A stretch of 51,456 nt of DNA, from the NCBI GenBank assembly GCA_030692515.1, contig JAUXZS010000060.1, forward strand, positions 1 to 51,456, in the 5' to 3' direction. Position 1 is the first letter of the stretch. Each line of letters begins with the position of its first letter. The stretch is from Bacteroidota bacterium. Its GTDB lineage: Bacteria > Bacteroidota > Bacteroidia > B-17B0 > Aurantibacillaceae. The notes beneath the pieces are model-generated. The model made no database searches. It had not been told where the DNA came from and saw only the letters and a list, made by a program, of their open reading frames with translations. This document shows, piece after piece, positions 19,265 to 27,399 of the stretch. The translations under genes and the position numbers were made by a program.

Positions 19265-20215
19265 TTATAAAAGTGGGCCATATATTTTATTTGCCACGTA
19301 ACTTGGCAAATCAGAGGTATAATCATTTTTATATTTAAGGTTTATTGCATCATCCGCTGCGTATAAAAGCTTTTCGCCTTCATTGAACTTAAAAATATTT
19401 GTTGGAATATCTTCTACTTCAAATTCTAATTGTTTAAAAAGAGTTTTTCCTTTTGTTATTATATAGCTTCTCAAATAAAGGAATGTATCATCTGTAATAT
19501 AGTCGTTAACTTTTTTTGCCTTATCAATTACAAATTCTGAGCCTAATTTATCAATGAGTTTTCTTAGAGTTATTTGAAAACCAATTATAACACTGTCATC
19601 ATTTTTACAAAGGATTTTTTCTAACAAATTTATACTTTTTTCAAAGCTTAAATTTGATACAAATGATTGTTCGATTATCTCCCAAAATAAACTTTCTTCT
19701 AATTCAGTGTATTCGATAGTATTTGATTCATTTGCAGAATTTGAATGTGAAACTTTTGAAACCAAGGCGTCAATATTTTGAGTGCTTTTTCCCTTGATTG
19801 CTTTTTCTGCAAGCGATATTATCACTACCCCTAAATCTTTGTTTTTTATTTTCTTCTCAAAAACTTCTGCTAAGGCAATCTTAAAATCTTCAAAAAAATT
19901 AAATTTGAATTGTGTCAAATCATTATTAATATATTTTTCGACTTTTAAGTTTAGCGTGAACTCAAACTGTTTTTCTGCTTTATAATTTTTAAAATGAGTT
20001 ATTAATTTATCCGAAGGTTCAAATTCGCTAAGGTTAATGCCAATAACAAAGGTGTCCAATACATTGAATAAATCTAATTTTACAAGCTCTTCATTAATTT
20101 TTTTCTCAACTTCATAAATTAAATCACTTAAATGATATGTGCTTTTTGAAGTATGAGACACTAATCCTATTCTCATTTTATCTAAACATTTTATTTCCTG
20201 GTGGCAATTTACCAA
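19265..20215 (-). CDS. Protein with C-terminal DUF4240-like domain
   Basis: The frame codes 316 residues from a start at 20215; an ATG 13 codons in (20176, MRIGLVSHTSK) is a better start because the sequence then begins directly with a compact domain. The N-terminal half (to about 160) is mixed alpha/beta and I do not recognise it. The C-terminal half (about 168-310) has the DUF4240 pattern: ESLFWEIIEQS, FLYLRSYIITKGK, EGEKLLYAADDAINLKY. No signal peptide or membrane helix is seen. Because it lies beside an RHS cassette within inverted repeats, it could be an orphan immunity or toxin-associated gene, but that is inference. Confidence 0.6.
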   Translation of the reverse strand: MVNCHQEIKCLDKMRIGLVSHTSKSTYHLSDLIYEVEKKINEELVKLDLFNVLDTFVIGINLSEFEPSDKLITHFKNYKAEKQFEFTLNLKVEKYINNDLTQFKFNFFEDFKIALAEVFEKKIKNKDLGVVIISLAEKAIKGKSTQNIDALVSKVSHSNSANESNTIEYTELEESLFWEIIEQSFVSNLSFEKSINLLEKILCKNDDSVIIGFQITLRKLIDKLGSEFVIDKAKKVNDYITDDTFLYLRSYIITKGKTLFKQLEFEVEDIPTNIFKFNEGEKLLYAADDAINLKYKNDYTSDLPSYVANKIYGPLL

Positions 20216-20352
20216 ACATTATGAAATAATACATAATTTGTTGCCTTTCTTTTCCTTTAATCACAGCTTGTGACCCCAGTAAAGTATGTAGATATTTGTT
20301 TTAATATTTCCGTTCCTAAGATAATACTTTTATCCTCATTATCTTTCCCTAT

Positions 20353-20376
20353 GTAGCCCGTACGGGAATCGAACCT
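20353..20376 (-). other. Second tRNA-like 3' remnant
   Basis: On the minus strand the text GGTTCGATTCCCGT then ACGGGCTAC resembles a T loop, T-stem 3' strand and acceptor 3' strand of a tRNA. The preceding bases (AAAAATA) do not complete the T stem, and no other arm is present. It may be an attachment-site scar like the one at 18697-18727. Confidence 0.4.
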
Positions 20377-20416
20377 ATTTTTAATAGTCTCATTCAACCA
20401 AATATACACAAATCTC

Positions 20417-20454
20417 CGCTTTTTCTGAATGAAAATCTACGGTGTACCGTAGAT
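20417..20454 (-). repeat. Right copy of the long inverted repeat
   Basis: CCGCTTTTTCTGAATGAAAA followed by TCTACGGTGTACCGTAG is the reverse complement of 18613-18653, differing only at the GT/AC centre of the small hairpin. The outer span of the two copies is about 1.84 kb. Confidence 0.8.
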
Positions 20455-20670
20455 TTATAGTTAGGCTTAATTATTATTACACTTTAAAAGAGGCTTGATT
20501 CTATAAGCATTAAAAAAAACTAAACGCCAACGCTTACCCAAAACCTCATTTATTTCCTATCAGCAAAAACTGTGAATTATGTAAGTAATCTAAAGTATTG
20601 TGTAACAATGCCGCTAACTAAAAACTGACCTTTGAGTTATACCAAAGATTTATTCATTAAAAATTAAATT

Positions 20671-21468
20671 ATGAAAACTAAAAAAATAATAACCGCATTA
20701 GCAATAGTAACAATTGGTTTAATGGCTGGTTGTAAAAAAGATAAAACAGAGCCTGTAACTAATCAACCATCAAGTACAACTCCTATTACAATTCCGGTTC
20801 AAACAACGCTTCAAGCAGCCATTAATCTTAATTCAGCTTCTAGTTATGCTATATTAGCAGGTTCGTTAGTATCTAATGTACCGGCTTCGTCAGTTACTGG
20901 TAATGTGGGCTTAAGTCCTGCAGCAGGAAGTAATATTACAGGCTTTGGTGGAGGCGAAATTACTGGAACAGTTTATACGGTAGATGCTTCAGGACCTTCA
21001 GGCTCAGTACCTAATCCAACTGGTTTAACGGCGGCTAAAGGTGATTTAACTATTGCTTATAATGATGCGGCTGGTCGTACAGCAGTTGATATAGTTTTGC
21101 TTGCAGGAAACATTGGTGGCTTAACCTTAACTCCTGGTCTTTATAAATCAAGTGGGTCGCTTCAAATTTCTTCGGGCGATTTAACTTTTGATGCTTTAGG
21201 AAATGCAAATGCTGTTTTTATTATTCAAATTGCATCAACACTTAATACATCATCTGGTCGTCAAGTAATTCTTAAAAATGGAGCATTAGCTTCCAACATT
21301 TTTTGGCAAGTTGGCACATCAGCAACACTAGGAACAACATCGGTTTTTAAAGGGAACATTATGGCAGACCAATCTATTGCCTTAAATACGGGCGCAACTG
21401 TTGAAGGTAGATTATTAGCAAGAATTGCTGCAGTTACAATAGAATCAAGCACAGTAGTTAAACCATAA
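20671..21468 (+). CDS. Ice-binding (DUF3494) lipoprotein
   Basis: The 265 residues start with a lipoprotein signal (IGLMAGC, Cys21), a 30-residue Ser/Thr/Pro linker, and one complete DUF3494 domain (about 50-263). Family landmarks are SSYAILAGS, TGNVGLSPAAGS, AKGDLTIAYNDA, LTPGLYKSSGSL, NAVFIIQIAS, IFWQVGTSATLGT and GRLLARIAAVTI. These proteins form a beta solenoid with a flat Thr-rich ice-binding face; they inhibit ice recrystallisation or hold cells to ice. A lipid anchor suggests an outer-membrane adhesin form rather than free antifreeze. Its place between recombination scars and a RAYT suggests acquisition by transfer. Confidence 0.9.
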   Translation: MKTKKIITALAIVTIGLMAGCKKDKTEPVTNQPSSTTPITIPVQTTLQAAINLNSASSYAILAGSLVSNVPASSVTGNVGLSPAAGSNITGFGGGEITGTVYTVDASGPSGSVPNPTGLTAAKGDLTIAYNDAAGRTAVDIVLLAGNIGGLTLTPGLYKSSGSLQISSGDLTFDALGNANAVFIIQIASTLNTSSGRQVILKNGALASNIFWQVGTSATLGTTSVFKGNIMADQSIALNTGATVEGRLLARIAAVTIESSTVVKP

Positions 21469-21490
21469 AAATTAATTTATTAGAGTTTTA

Positions 21491-21599
21491 CCCGTTCGCG
21501 CGGATTTGCAATCCGTGCGTCTTATTTCAACGATGCTAAACAGCAACCCCGTTCGCGCGGATTTGCAATCCGTGCGCCTTATTTCAACGATGCTAAACA
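21491..21599 (+). repeat. Left REP pair, 57-bp tandem units
   Basis: Two REP hairpins lie at 21491-21519 and 21548-21576 with core CGCGCGGATT-TGC-AATCCGTGCG preceded by CCCGTT. The units repeat every 57 bp, and each ends in CTTATTTCAACGATGCTAAAC; the second includes the RAYT stop codon (21593-21595). The REPs are inverted relative to the array at 22218-22503. Confidence 0.9.
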
Positions 21600-22162
21600 A
21601 ATGTTTTAAGTTGATGAGGGATCAGATCTATTTCCAGCAACGAATCTAAACCTGCATAATTTCTTGCGCTACTAAATAAATAGTCTTCAGGTTTTTCAAC
21701 TATTCTATCTTTAACAGGATTATTATGTATATAATTTAGTTTTTGATATATAAACATATTGCTCGAAATTTCTTCTGCATGATAACCATCCTGCCATACC
21801 TTATACCCCTGCTCTCTTTTTAAATGCTCACAGGCTTTTGAAAAAAGATCTAAAAGCCATTCACGTCTGCTTTCATGCTCCTCTTTAATATTTTGAATTA
21901 TCTTTTTAGACGTGAATTTTTTAAAGTCCCTTATAATATTTGCCAACTCAAAACCTTCTTTTGCGCGACACATCATATGTAAATGACTTGGCATTAAAAC
22001 ATAAGCATAGATCTCTAAACCTTTTTGTTGTTGACAATACTTTAAAGAATCTATGATCGTATTTTTATGATTTGAACGCGTAAAAATATCTATCCACTCT
22101 ACTGTTGTAATTGTAACAAAGTACGCCTTATCATTATCTTTTGCTTTGTATTTAGTAGACAT
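21593..22162 (-). mobile_element. REP-associated tyrosine transposase (RAYT, IS200-like Y1 HUH)
   Basis: The 189-residue protein has the Y1_Tnp fold signature: YFVTITT start strand, the metal-binding HUH motif LMPSHLHMM (His60, His62), and the C-terminal helix KLNYIHNNPVK with the likely nucleophile Tyr144. RAYTs nick and join single-stranded REP hairpins and are thought to spread them; they are usually single-copy domesticated relatives of IS200/IS605. It is intact and bracketed by two REPs at its 3' side and four at its 5' side, which face inward. The ATG at 22162 lies inside a tandem unit that was later duplicated. Confidence 0.92.
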
Positions 22163-22503
22163 AAATCAAAGATAATATTTTCTATTTACTAGAAACCTTA
22201 TCAATGTTTATAAATCATGCACGGATTGCAGATCCGCGCGAGCGGGTTATCTTTTGCTTTGTATTTAGTAGACATATATCAAAGATAATATTTTCTATTT
22301 ACTAGAAACCTTATCAATGTTTATAAATTATGCACGGATTCCAAATCCGCGCGAGCGGGATAATATTTTCTATTTACTAGAACCTTATCAATATTTATAA
22401 ATTATGCACGGATTGCAAATCCGCGCGAGCGGGTATTTTCTATTTACTAGAACCTTATCAATATTTATAAATTATGCACGGATTGCAAATCCGCGCGAAC
22501 GGG
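22136..22503 (-). repeat. Right REP array of four tandem units
   Basis: REP hairpins at 22218-22246, 22331-22359, 22405-22433 and 22475-22503 carry CCCGCTCGCGCGGATTT-type sequence read on the minus strand. Steps are 113, 74 and 70 bp. The 113-bp step exists because 22249-22275 repeats the first nine RAYT codons exactly (22136-22162). Spacers are homologous (CTATTTACTAGAA, CCTTATCAAT, TTATAAAT), so this is head-to-tail duplication rather than CRISPR-like spacing. Confidence 0.9.
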
Positions 22504-22675
22504 ATATTTAATGACGAAAAATTTCCAAGAGCTAAAAATTATTTTAAACTAAATTAATATGCAAGCTATTATTTGCCATAGCCACTGGTTCTTAAAGATA
22601 AAATTTTGTGATTATTGTTTTAAAAATTACTAAACTTTTAGTAGAGATTAAATACAATTTTAGTATTTTTAAAAA

Positions 22676-25255
22676 TTGAAAAAAAATCTCTTTGTACTGC
22701 TTCTTTTTCCTTGTTTGCTTTTTGGGCAAGATAAAACAATGGATTCTTTAAAGTTGGCTCTTAAAAATGCTAGTCACGACACCATACGTTGTAATATTTT
22801 AAATCAAATGGTTGAGGCTGAACCTAACAGTAATATTTGGCCAAAATATAATGAGGAATTAAAAATATTAGCTGAAAAAAATATTGCAAAAACTAGCAAG
22901 CCTTTAAAAATATATTTTAAACACCTTGCCTCAGCCATAGGCAACATGGGCTATATTTATAGTGAACAAGGTAATAGCCAAAAGGCATTAGAGTGTTATC
23001 AAAAAGGTTTAAAAATATCGGAAGATATTGATGATAAAGAAAGTGTAGCGGGTATATTAAATAATATAGGTTATGTTTATCAGAGCCAAGGAGATATTTC
23101 AAAGGCATTAGATTATTTTCAAAAAAGTGTAAAAATACAAGAGGTTATTGGGAATAAAGAAGGAACTGCAAATTCTTTAACTAACATTGGTATGATTTAT
23201 CAGAACCAAGGTGATATTCCAATGGCGTTGGAATATTATCATAAGAGTTTAAAAACTTTTGAGGAGGGTGGAAAAAAAGAGGGGATAGCAATTTCATTAA
23301 ATAACATTGGCGTTATTTACCAAAACCTAGGAGATTATTTAAAAGCTTTAGAATATTTTAAAAATAGTTTGCAAATCAGAAAAGAGATTGGAGATAAAAA
23401 AGGAATGGCTCAATCTTTATTAAACCTAGCTTATATTTATGATATACAAGGCAATATTCCATCTGCATTAGATTTTAATTACAAAAGTTTAAAATTATGT
23501 GAAGAATTAGGAAACAAAGAAGGGATAGCAAATGCACTAGACCAAATTGGGACGATGTATAAGAACCAGGGTGATTTACATAAGTCATTAGATTTTTATC
23601 TTAAGAGTTTAAAAATTAATGAGGAGATTGGAAATAAAAGTGGAATAGCAGAAGCTTTAACTAATGTTGGAATTATTTATAGAAGAATTGGCGATCCATC
23701 AATTACTTCCTCAAAAGAAGAATCGAGCAGAATAGGAAACACAAAAGCATTAGAGTATTTTAAAAAGAGTTTAAAAATATCTGAGGAATTAGACAGAAAA
23801 GCTGGTGTAGCTGCTTCATTAAACAACATTGCTCGTATTTATATGACCGAAGGAGACCCTTCAATTACATCCTCAAAAGAAGAAGCAATTAAGGCCGGAA
23901 TTCCTATAGCGTTAAATTATCTTATAAAGAGTTTAAAAATTCTGGAAGAAATTGGTTATAAAGAAGGAATAGCAACTACCCAAAACAATGTGGCTATTTT
24001 ACTTATAAGGAAAGGACAATTTAAAGAGGCTTTTTTATATGCAACTAAAGGAATGCTAATTGCAAAGGAAATAGGTGCCCCAGATAATATTATGAAATCT
24101 GCGCAAACGCTCAAAACACTTTTTCAAAAACAAAATAATTATCAAAAAGCATTTGAAAATTATGAACTAGAAATTAAAATGAGAGATAGTGTTAATAATC
24201 TGGCCACTCAAAAAGCAACTATTAAAAAACAAATGCAATATGCTTTTGAGAAAAAAGCCGCATTAGATAGTACTGCACATGCTAAAGAAACTGAAATTAA
24301 AAACGCAGAAATTACTGCGCGTAAGGCAGAGTTAAAAGTAAAGCAAAATACACAATATGCACTTTATGGAGGCCTTGCCTTAGTAATGATTTTTGGAGGA
24401 TTTATGTATAATCGTTTTAAGGTAACACAAAAACAAAAACAGGTTATTGAAATAAAAGAAAAAGAAACTCAATTTCAAAAACATATTATTGAAGAAAAAC
24501 ATAAAGAAATTACTGACAGTATAAACTATGCAGAAAGAATACAACGAAGTTTTATAGCAACAAAAGAAATTTTGGACGAAAACCTAAATGATTATTTTGT
24601 TTTGTTTAAACCAAAAGATATTGTAAGTGGCGATTTTTACTGGGCAAGTAAACTCAATAACGGCAACTTTGCTTTAGTTACCGCTGATAGTACTGGCCAT
24701 GGCGTGCCAGGAGCCATTATGAGTTTATTAAACATTACAAGTTTAGAAAAAGCAATTGAAACTTTAAGCGAACCATCTGAAATATTAAACTCAACTCGTA
24801 AAACCATTATTGAAAGATTAAAAAAAGATGGAAGCGAGCATGGTGGTAAAGACGGAATGGATGCAAGTTTAACCGTGTATGATTTTAAAAATAAAAAAAT
24901 AATTATTGCCTCGGCCAATAACCCTGTTTGGATAATGAGAGGCGCTGAACTAATAGATGTTAAAGCCGATAAAATGCCAATAGGCAAAGGCGAAAGAGAT
25001 TCGGTATTATTTACGCAACAAGAAATTGATTTGCAACAAGGCGATGTAATTTACACTTTAACCGATGGTTTCCCCGATCAGTTTGGTGGCGATAAAGGCA
25101 AAAAATTTATGAGTAAAAAATTAAAAGAATTACTTGCTGCTAATTCCCAGCTACCAATGCAAGACCAAAAACAATTACTCGAAAAAACCTTTGCAGATTG
25201 GGTAGGAAATTTAGAACAAGTAGATGATGTTACTTTAATTGGCGTAAGAGTTTAA
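22676..25255 (+). CDS. TPR sensor protein with SpoIIE-type PP2C phosphatase domain
   Basis: The 859 residues comprise a signal peptide (LLFPCLLFGQ), about ten TPR units (roughly 75-470), a coiled coil (about 500-550), one membrane helix (YGGLALVMIFGGFMY), a second short coiled coil, and a SpoIIE/PP2C serine phosphatase domain (about 640-859; motifs SGDFYW, ADSTGHGVPGA, GKDGMDASL, LTDGFPDQFGG, DDVTLI). Such proteins probably sense through periplasmic TPRs and dephosphorylate a cytoplasmic partner, often an anti-sigma antagonist. The start appears to be TTG at 22676, because no ATG precedes the signal peptide. Two adjacent TPRs carry a near-identical DPSITSSKEE insertion. Confidence 0.85.
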   Translation: MKKNLFVLLLFPCLLFGQDKTMDSLKLALKNASHDTIRCNILNQMVEAEPNSNIWPKYNEELKILAEKNIAKTSKPLKIYFKHLASAIGNMGYIYSEQGNSQKALECYQKGLKISEDIDDKESVAGILNNIGYVYQSQGDISKALDYFQKSVKIQEVIGNKEGTANSLTNIGMIYQNQGDIPMALEYYHKSLKTFEEGGKKEGIAISLNNIGVIYQNLGDYLKALEYFKNSLQIRKEIGDKKGMAQSLLNLAYIYDIQGNIPSALDFNYKSLKLCEELGNKEGIANALDQIGTMYKNQGDLHKSLDFYLKSLKINEEIGNKSGIAEALTNVGIIYRRIGDPSITSSKEESSRIGNTKALEYFKKSLKISEELDRKAGVAASLNNIARIYMTEGDPSITSSKEEAIKAGIPIALNYLIKSLKILEEIGYKEGIATTQNNVAILLIRKGQFKEAFLYATKGMLIAKEIGAPDNIMKSAQTLKTLFQKQNNYQKAFENYELEIKMRDSVNNLATQKATIKKQMQYAFEKKAALDSTAHAKETEIKNAEITARKAELKVKQNTQYALYGGLALVMIFGGFMYNRFKVTQKQKQVIEIKEKETQFQKHIIEEKHKEITDSINYAERIQRSFIATKEILDENLNDYFVLFKPKDIVSGDFYWASKLNNGNFALVTADSTGHGVPGAIMSLLNITSLEKAIETLSEPSEILNSTRKTIIERLKKDGSEHGGKDGMDASLTVYDFKNKKIIIASANNPVWIMRGAELIDVKADKMPIGKGERDSVLFTQQEIDLQQGDVIYTLTDGFPDQFGGDKGKKFMSKKLKELLAANSQLPMQDQKQLLEKTFADWVGNLEQVDDVTLIGVRV

Positions 25256-25372
25256 AGATTTTGACACTAGGTATTTATCATCGCTAAAATTTTTATATTC
25301 TACATCATTGTTTTTTCTAAATAACAATAATTTGAGAGGCTAATGCAGGAAATTAATCTCATAAATAATTTT

Positions 25373-26785
25373 TTAATCAAAAATTTTTCCGGGATTTAAA
25401 ATATAATTTGGATCAAAAACTTTTTTAATATTTTTCATTAACTCCAAATGGTAAGCACTAAATACAATTGGCAAATAACTTTTTTGCACAAGACCAATGC
25501 CATGCTCTCCACTTATTGTTCCACCTAAAGCTTTACACAATTCAAAAATTTCGGTAATGCCTTTTGGTAAATCATTGTCCCAAACCTCATCACTTAAATC
25601 ACCTTTAATGATATTAACGTGCAAATTGCCATCACCGGCATGGCCATAGCACACCGATTGGAAACCATATTTTTTACCTATTTGTTTTACTCCCTTTAAA
25701 AGTTTTGGTAATTCGGCGCGCGGCACAACGGTATCTTCTTCTTTATAAACGCTGTTACTTTTAACGGCCTCCCCCACTTTGCGTCTAATTTTCCACAACG
25801 CATTTTTTTGCTCGGCACCATCGGCAAATAAAATTTCGTCGCAATTATTTTTTTGCATCACTTCACTTATTACTTCACAATCGCTCATCAATACATCTAA
25901 ATTATTTCCATCAACTTCTACCAACAAAAGTGCTTCCCATTCTTTTTTAATTTCAAAATTTACTTCGCCAGAATATTTTATACTCCACTCTATGGCATCA
26001 CGCTCCATAAATTCCATAGCGCTTGGCGTAATACCTGCCCTAAAAACTTCCCCAACAGCATTACAAGCTTGCTCGGCACTAGCAAATGGAATAAGCATTA
26101 GCAAATCATGCTTAGGTAAGGGAATTAATTTAAAAACAATTTTTGTAACAATACCAAGAGTACCTTCGCTCCCCACCATTAAATGTGTAAGATTATAGCC
26201 TGTAGAATATTTTAATGTGTTTGCCCCTGTCCAAATTATTTCGCCATTAGGCATTACCACTTCTAAATTCAAAACATAATCTCTGGTTGTGCCATACTTA
26301 ACGGCTTTTGGTCCGCCACTACTATGGGCAATATTGCCACCAAGACTACAACTTCCCCAACTTGCTGGGTCTGGCGGATAAAACAAACCTAATTTTTTTA
26401 CTTCTTCTTGAAAAACATAATTAATTACACCGGGTTCAACAGTTGCTTGAAGATTACGTTCATCAATTTGCAAAATCTTGTTGAATTTTTCCATACTTAA
26501 AAGCACTCCGCCCATAATTGGCAGGGCTGCTCCACTTAAACCGGTGCCGGCACCTCGCGTGGTTAAGGGTATTTTATTAGTGTTACATATTTTAGCAACC
26601 GCTGCTACCTGAGCAACCGTTTGGGGTTTAACAACCACCTCAGCAAAATAAATTAAATCTTCGGTTTCATCTTGCCCGTATTTTTCTAATTGCTCTTTAT
26701 CGGAGCTAATAAACTCAGTTCCTACAACGCTTTCAAGTTCTTTAAAGGTTATTGACGTAACCTTGTTATAATTAATATCTACCAT
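25373..26785 (-). CDS. FAD-linked oxidase of the GlcD / D-lactate dehydrogenase family
   Basis: The 470 residues comprise an FAD_binding_4 domain (about 45-185; TTRGAGTGLSG, PDPASWGSCSLGGNIA, YGTTRDYVL) and a C-terminal FAD-oxidase domain (about 220-468; GHAGDGNLHVNI, GTISGEHGIG, DPNYILNPGKIFD). It oxidises a 2-hydroxyacid such as glycolate or D-lactate and passes electrons to the respiratory chain. GlcE and GlcF subunits are not adjacent, so it may act as a single-subunit D-2-hydroxyacid dehydrogenase. The substrate is not determined by sequence. Confidence 0.88.
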   Translation of the reverse strand: MVDINYNKVTSITFKELESVVGTEFISSDKEQLEKYGQDETEDLIYFAEVVVKPQTVAQVAAVAKICNTNKIPLTTRGAGTGLSGAALPIMGGVLLSMEKFNKILQIDERNLQATVEPGVINYVFQEEVKKLGLFYPPDPASWGSCSLGGNIAHSSGGPKAVKYGTTRDYVLNLEVVMPNGEIIWTGANTLKYSTGYNLTHLMVGSEGTLGIVTKIVFKLIPLPKHDLLMLIPFASAEQACNAVGEVFRAGITPSAMEFMERDAIEWSIKYSGEVNFEIKKEWEALLLVEVDGNNLDVLMSDCEVISEVMQKNNCDEILFADGAEQKNALWKIRRKVGEAVKSNSVYKEEDTVVPRAELPKLLKGVKQIGKKYGFQSVCYGHAGDGNLHVNIIKGDLSDEVWDNDLPKGITEIFELCKALGGTISGEHGIGLVQKSYLPIVFSAYHLELMKNIKKVFDPNYILNPGKIFD

Positions 26786-26871
26786 TAAAAAAATTAATAC
26801 CCTAAAAGTAATAATTTTGACGTCAAGTTTATTTTAAGCTCAAAAATTATAATTAACAACTTTATAAAATA

Positions 26872-26889
26872 AAACACATAGAAACATAG
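26872..26889 (+). repeat. Left inverted repeat of the GxxExxY cassette
   Basis: AAACACATAGAAACATAG here is the reverse complement of 27360-27377 with one mismatch. It ends 15 bases before the GxxExxY ATG. Confidence 0.75.
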
Positions 26890-26904
26890 ATTACAGCTAA
26901 TTAA

Positions 26905-27327
26905 ATGAAAACCATTACTATCAGCAAGAAATATTTAGATGATTTAACTTACGAGGTAGTTGGCGCTGCAATTGAAGTACATAAAATAATGGGTAGAGGT
27001 TTATTAGAGAGCGTCTACCAGCAATGCATGCAGGAAGAGTTAATTCATAGAAAAATAAATTTTTGCACAGAGTTTAAAATCCCAATTACATACAAAAACA
27101 AAGTATTAAGTACTGAATTTAGATGCGACTTTTTGATTGAAAACTGTCTAGTAATTGAATTAAAAGCCGTTAACGAGATAAATCCTGTGTTTGAAGCGCA
27201 GCTTCTAACCTATATGAAACTATTAAAAGCACCAAAAGGTATACTTATCAATTTTAATTGTTCCAATGTTTTTTTTGAAGGACAAAAAACATTTGTGAAT
27301 GAATATTTCAAATCATTAAATCCTTAA
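26905..27327 (+). CDS. GxxExxY protein (PD-(D/E)XK-like fold)
   Basis: The 140 residues include the name-giving GLLESVY motif (Gly32-Tyr38), the helix YEVVGAAIEVHKIMG before it, and a nuclease-like core with FRCDFLIEN and VIELKAV. The family is widespread in Bacteroidota and related phyla and is of unknown function, although the fold suggests nucleic-acid cleavage or binding. The gene sits between 18-bp inverted repeats of the ACATAGAAACATAG type with almost no spare DNA, like cargo of a small mobile element. Confidence 0.88.
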   Translation: MKTITISKKYLDDLTYEVVGAAIEVHKIMGRGLLESVYQQCMQEELIHRKINFCTEFKIPITYKNKVLSTEFRCDFLIENCLVIELKAVNEINPVFEAQLLTYMKLLKAPKGILINFNCSNVFFEGQKTFVNEYFKSLNP

Positions 27328-27359
27328 AACTTTAGATTGTCTTTGAGAGCAATAAAAAA

Positions 27360-27377
27360 CTATGTATCTATGTGTTT
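27360..27377 (-). repeat. Right inverted repeat of the GxxExxY cassette
   Basis: CTATGTATCTATGTGTTT pairs with 26872-26889. The two copies define a cassette of 506 bp. Confidence 0.75.
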
Positions 27378-27399
27378 AAGAAAAATAATTGTTTAAAAA

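Larger units (their letters stand above)
20216..20670. other. Gene-free stretch with repeat and tRNA-like remnant
   Basis: This stretch holds no convincing ORF. It contains a tRNA-like 3' remnant (20353-20376), the right inverted-repeat copy (20417-20454), and about 200 bases of AT-rich leader before the ice-binding gene. I see no clear -7 box immediately upstream of 20671. Confidence 0.5.

Noticed and set aside
20353-20376. Complete tRNA gene on the minus strand
   Set aside because: Only the T loop and 3' acceptor are tRNA-like; the T stem itself cannot close.
21491-22503. CRISPR array
   Set aside because: Repeats are REP hairpins in two opposite blocks; the spacers are homologous to one another and of unequal length, and no cas gene is nearby.
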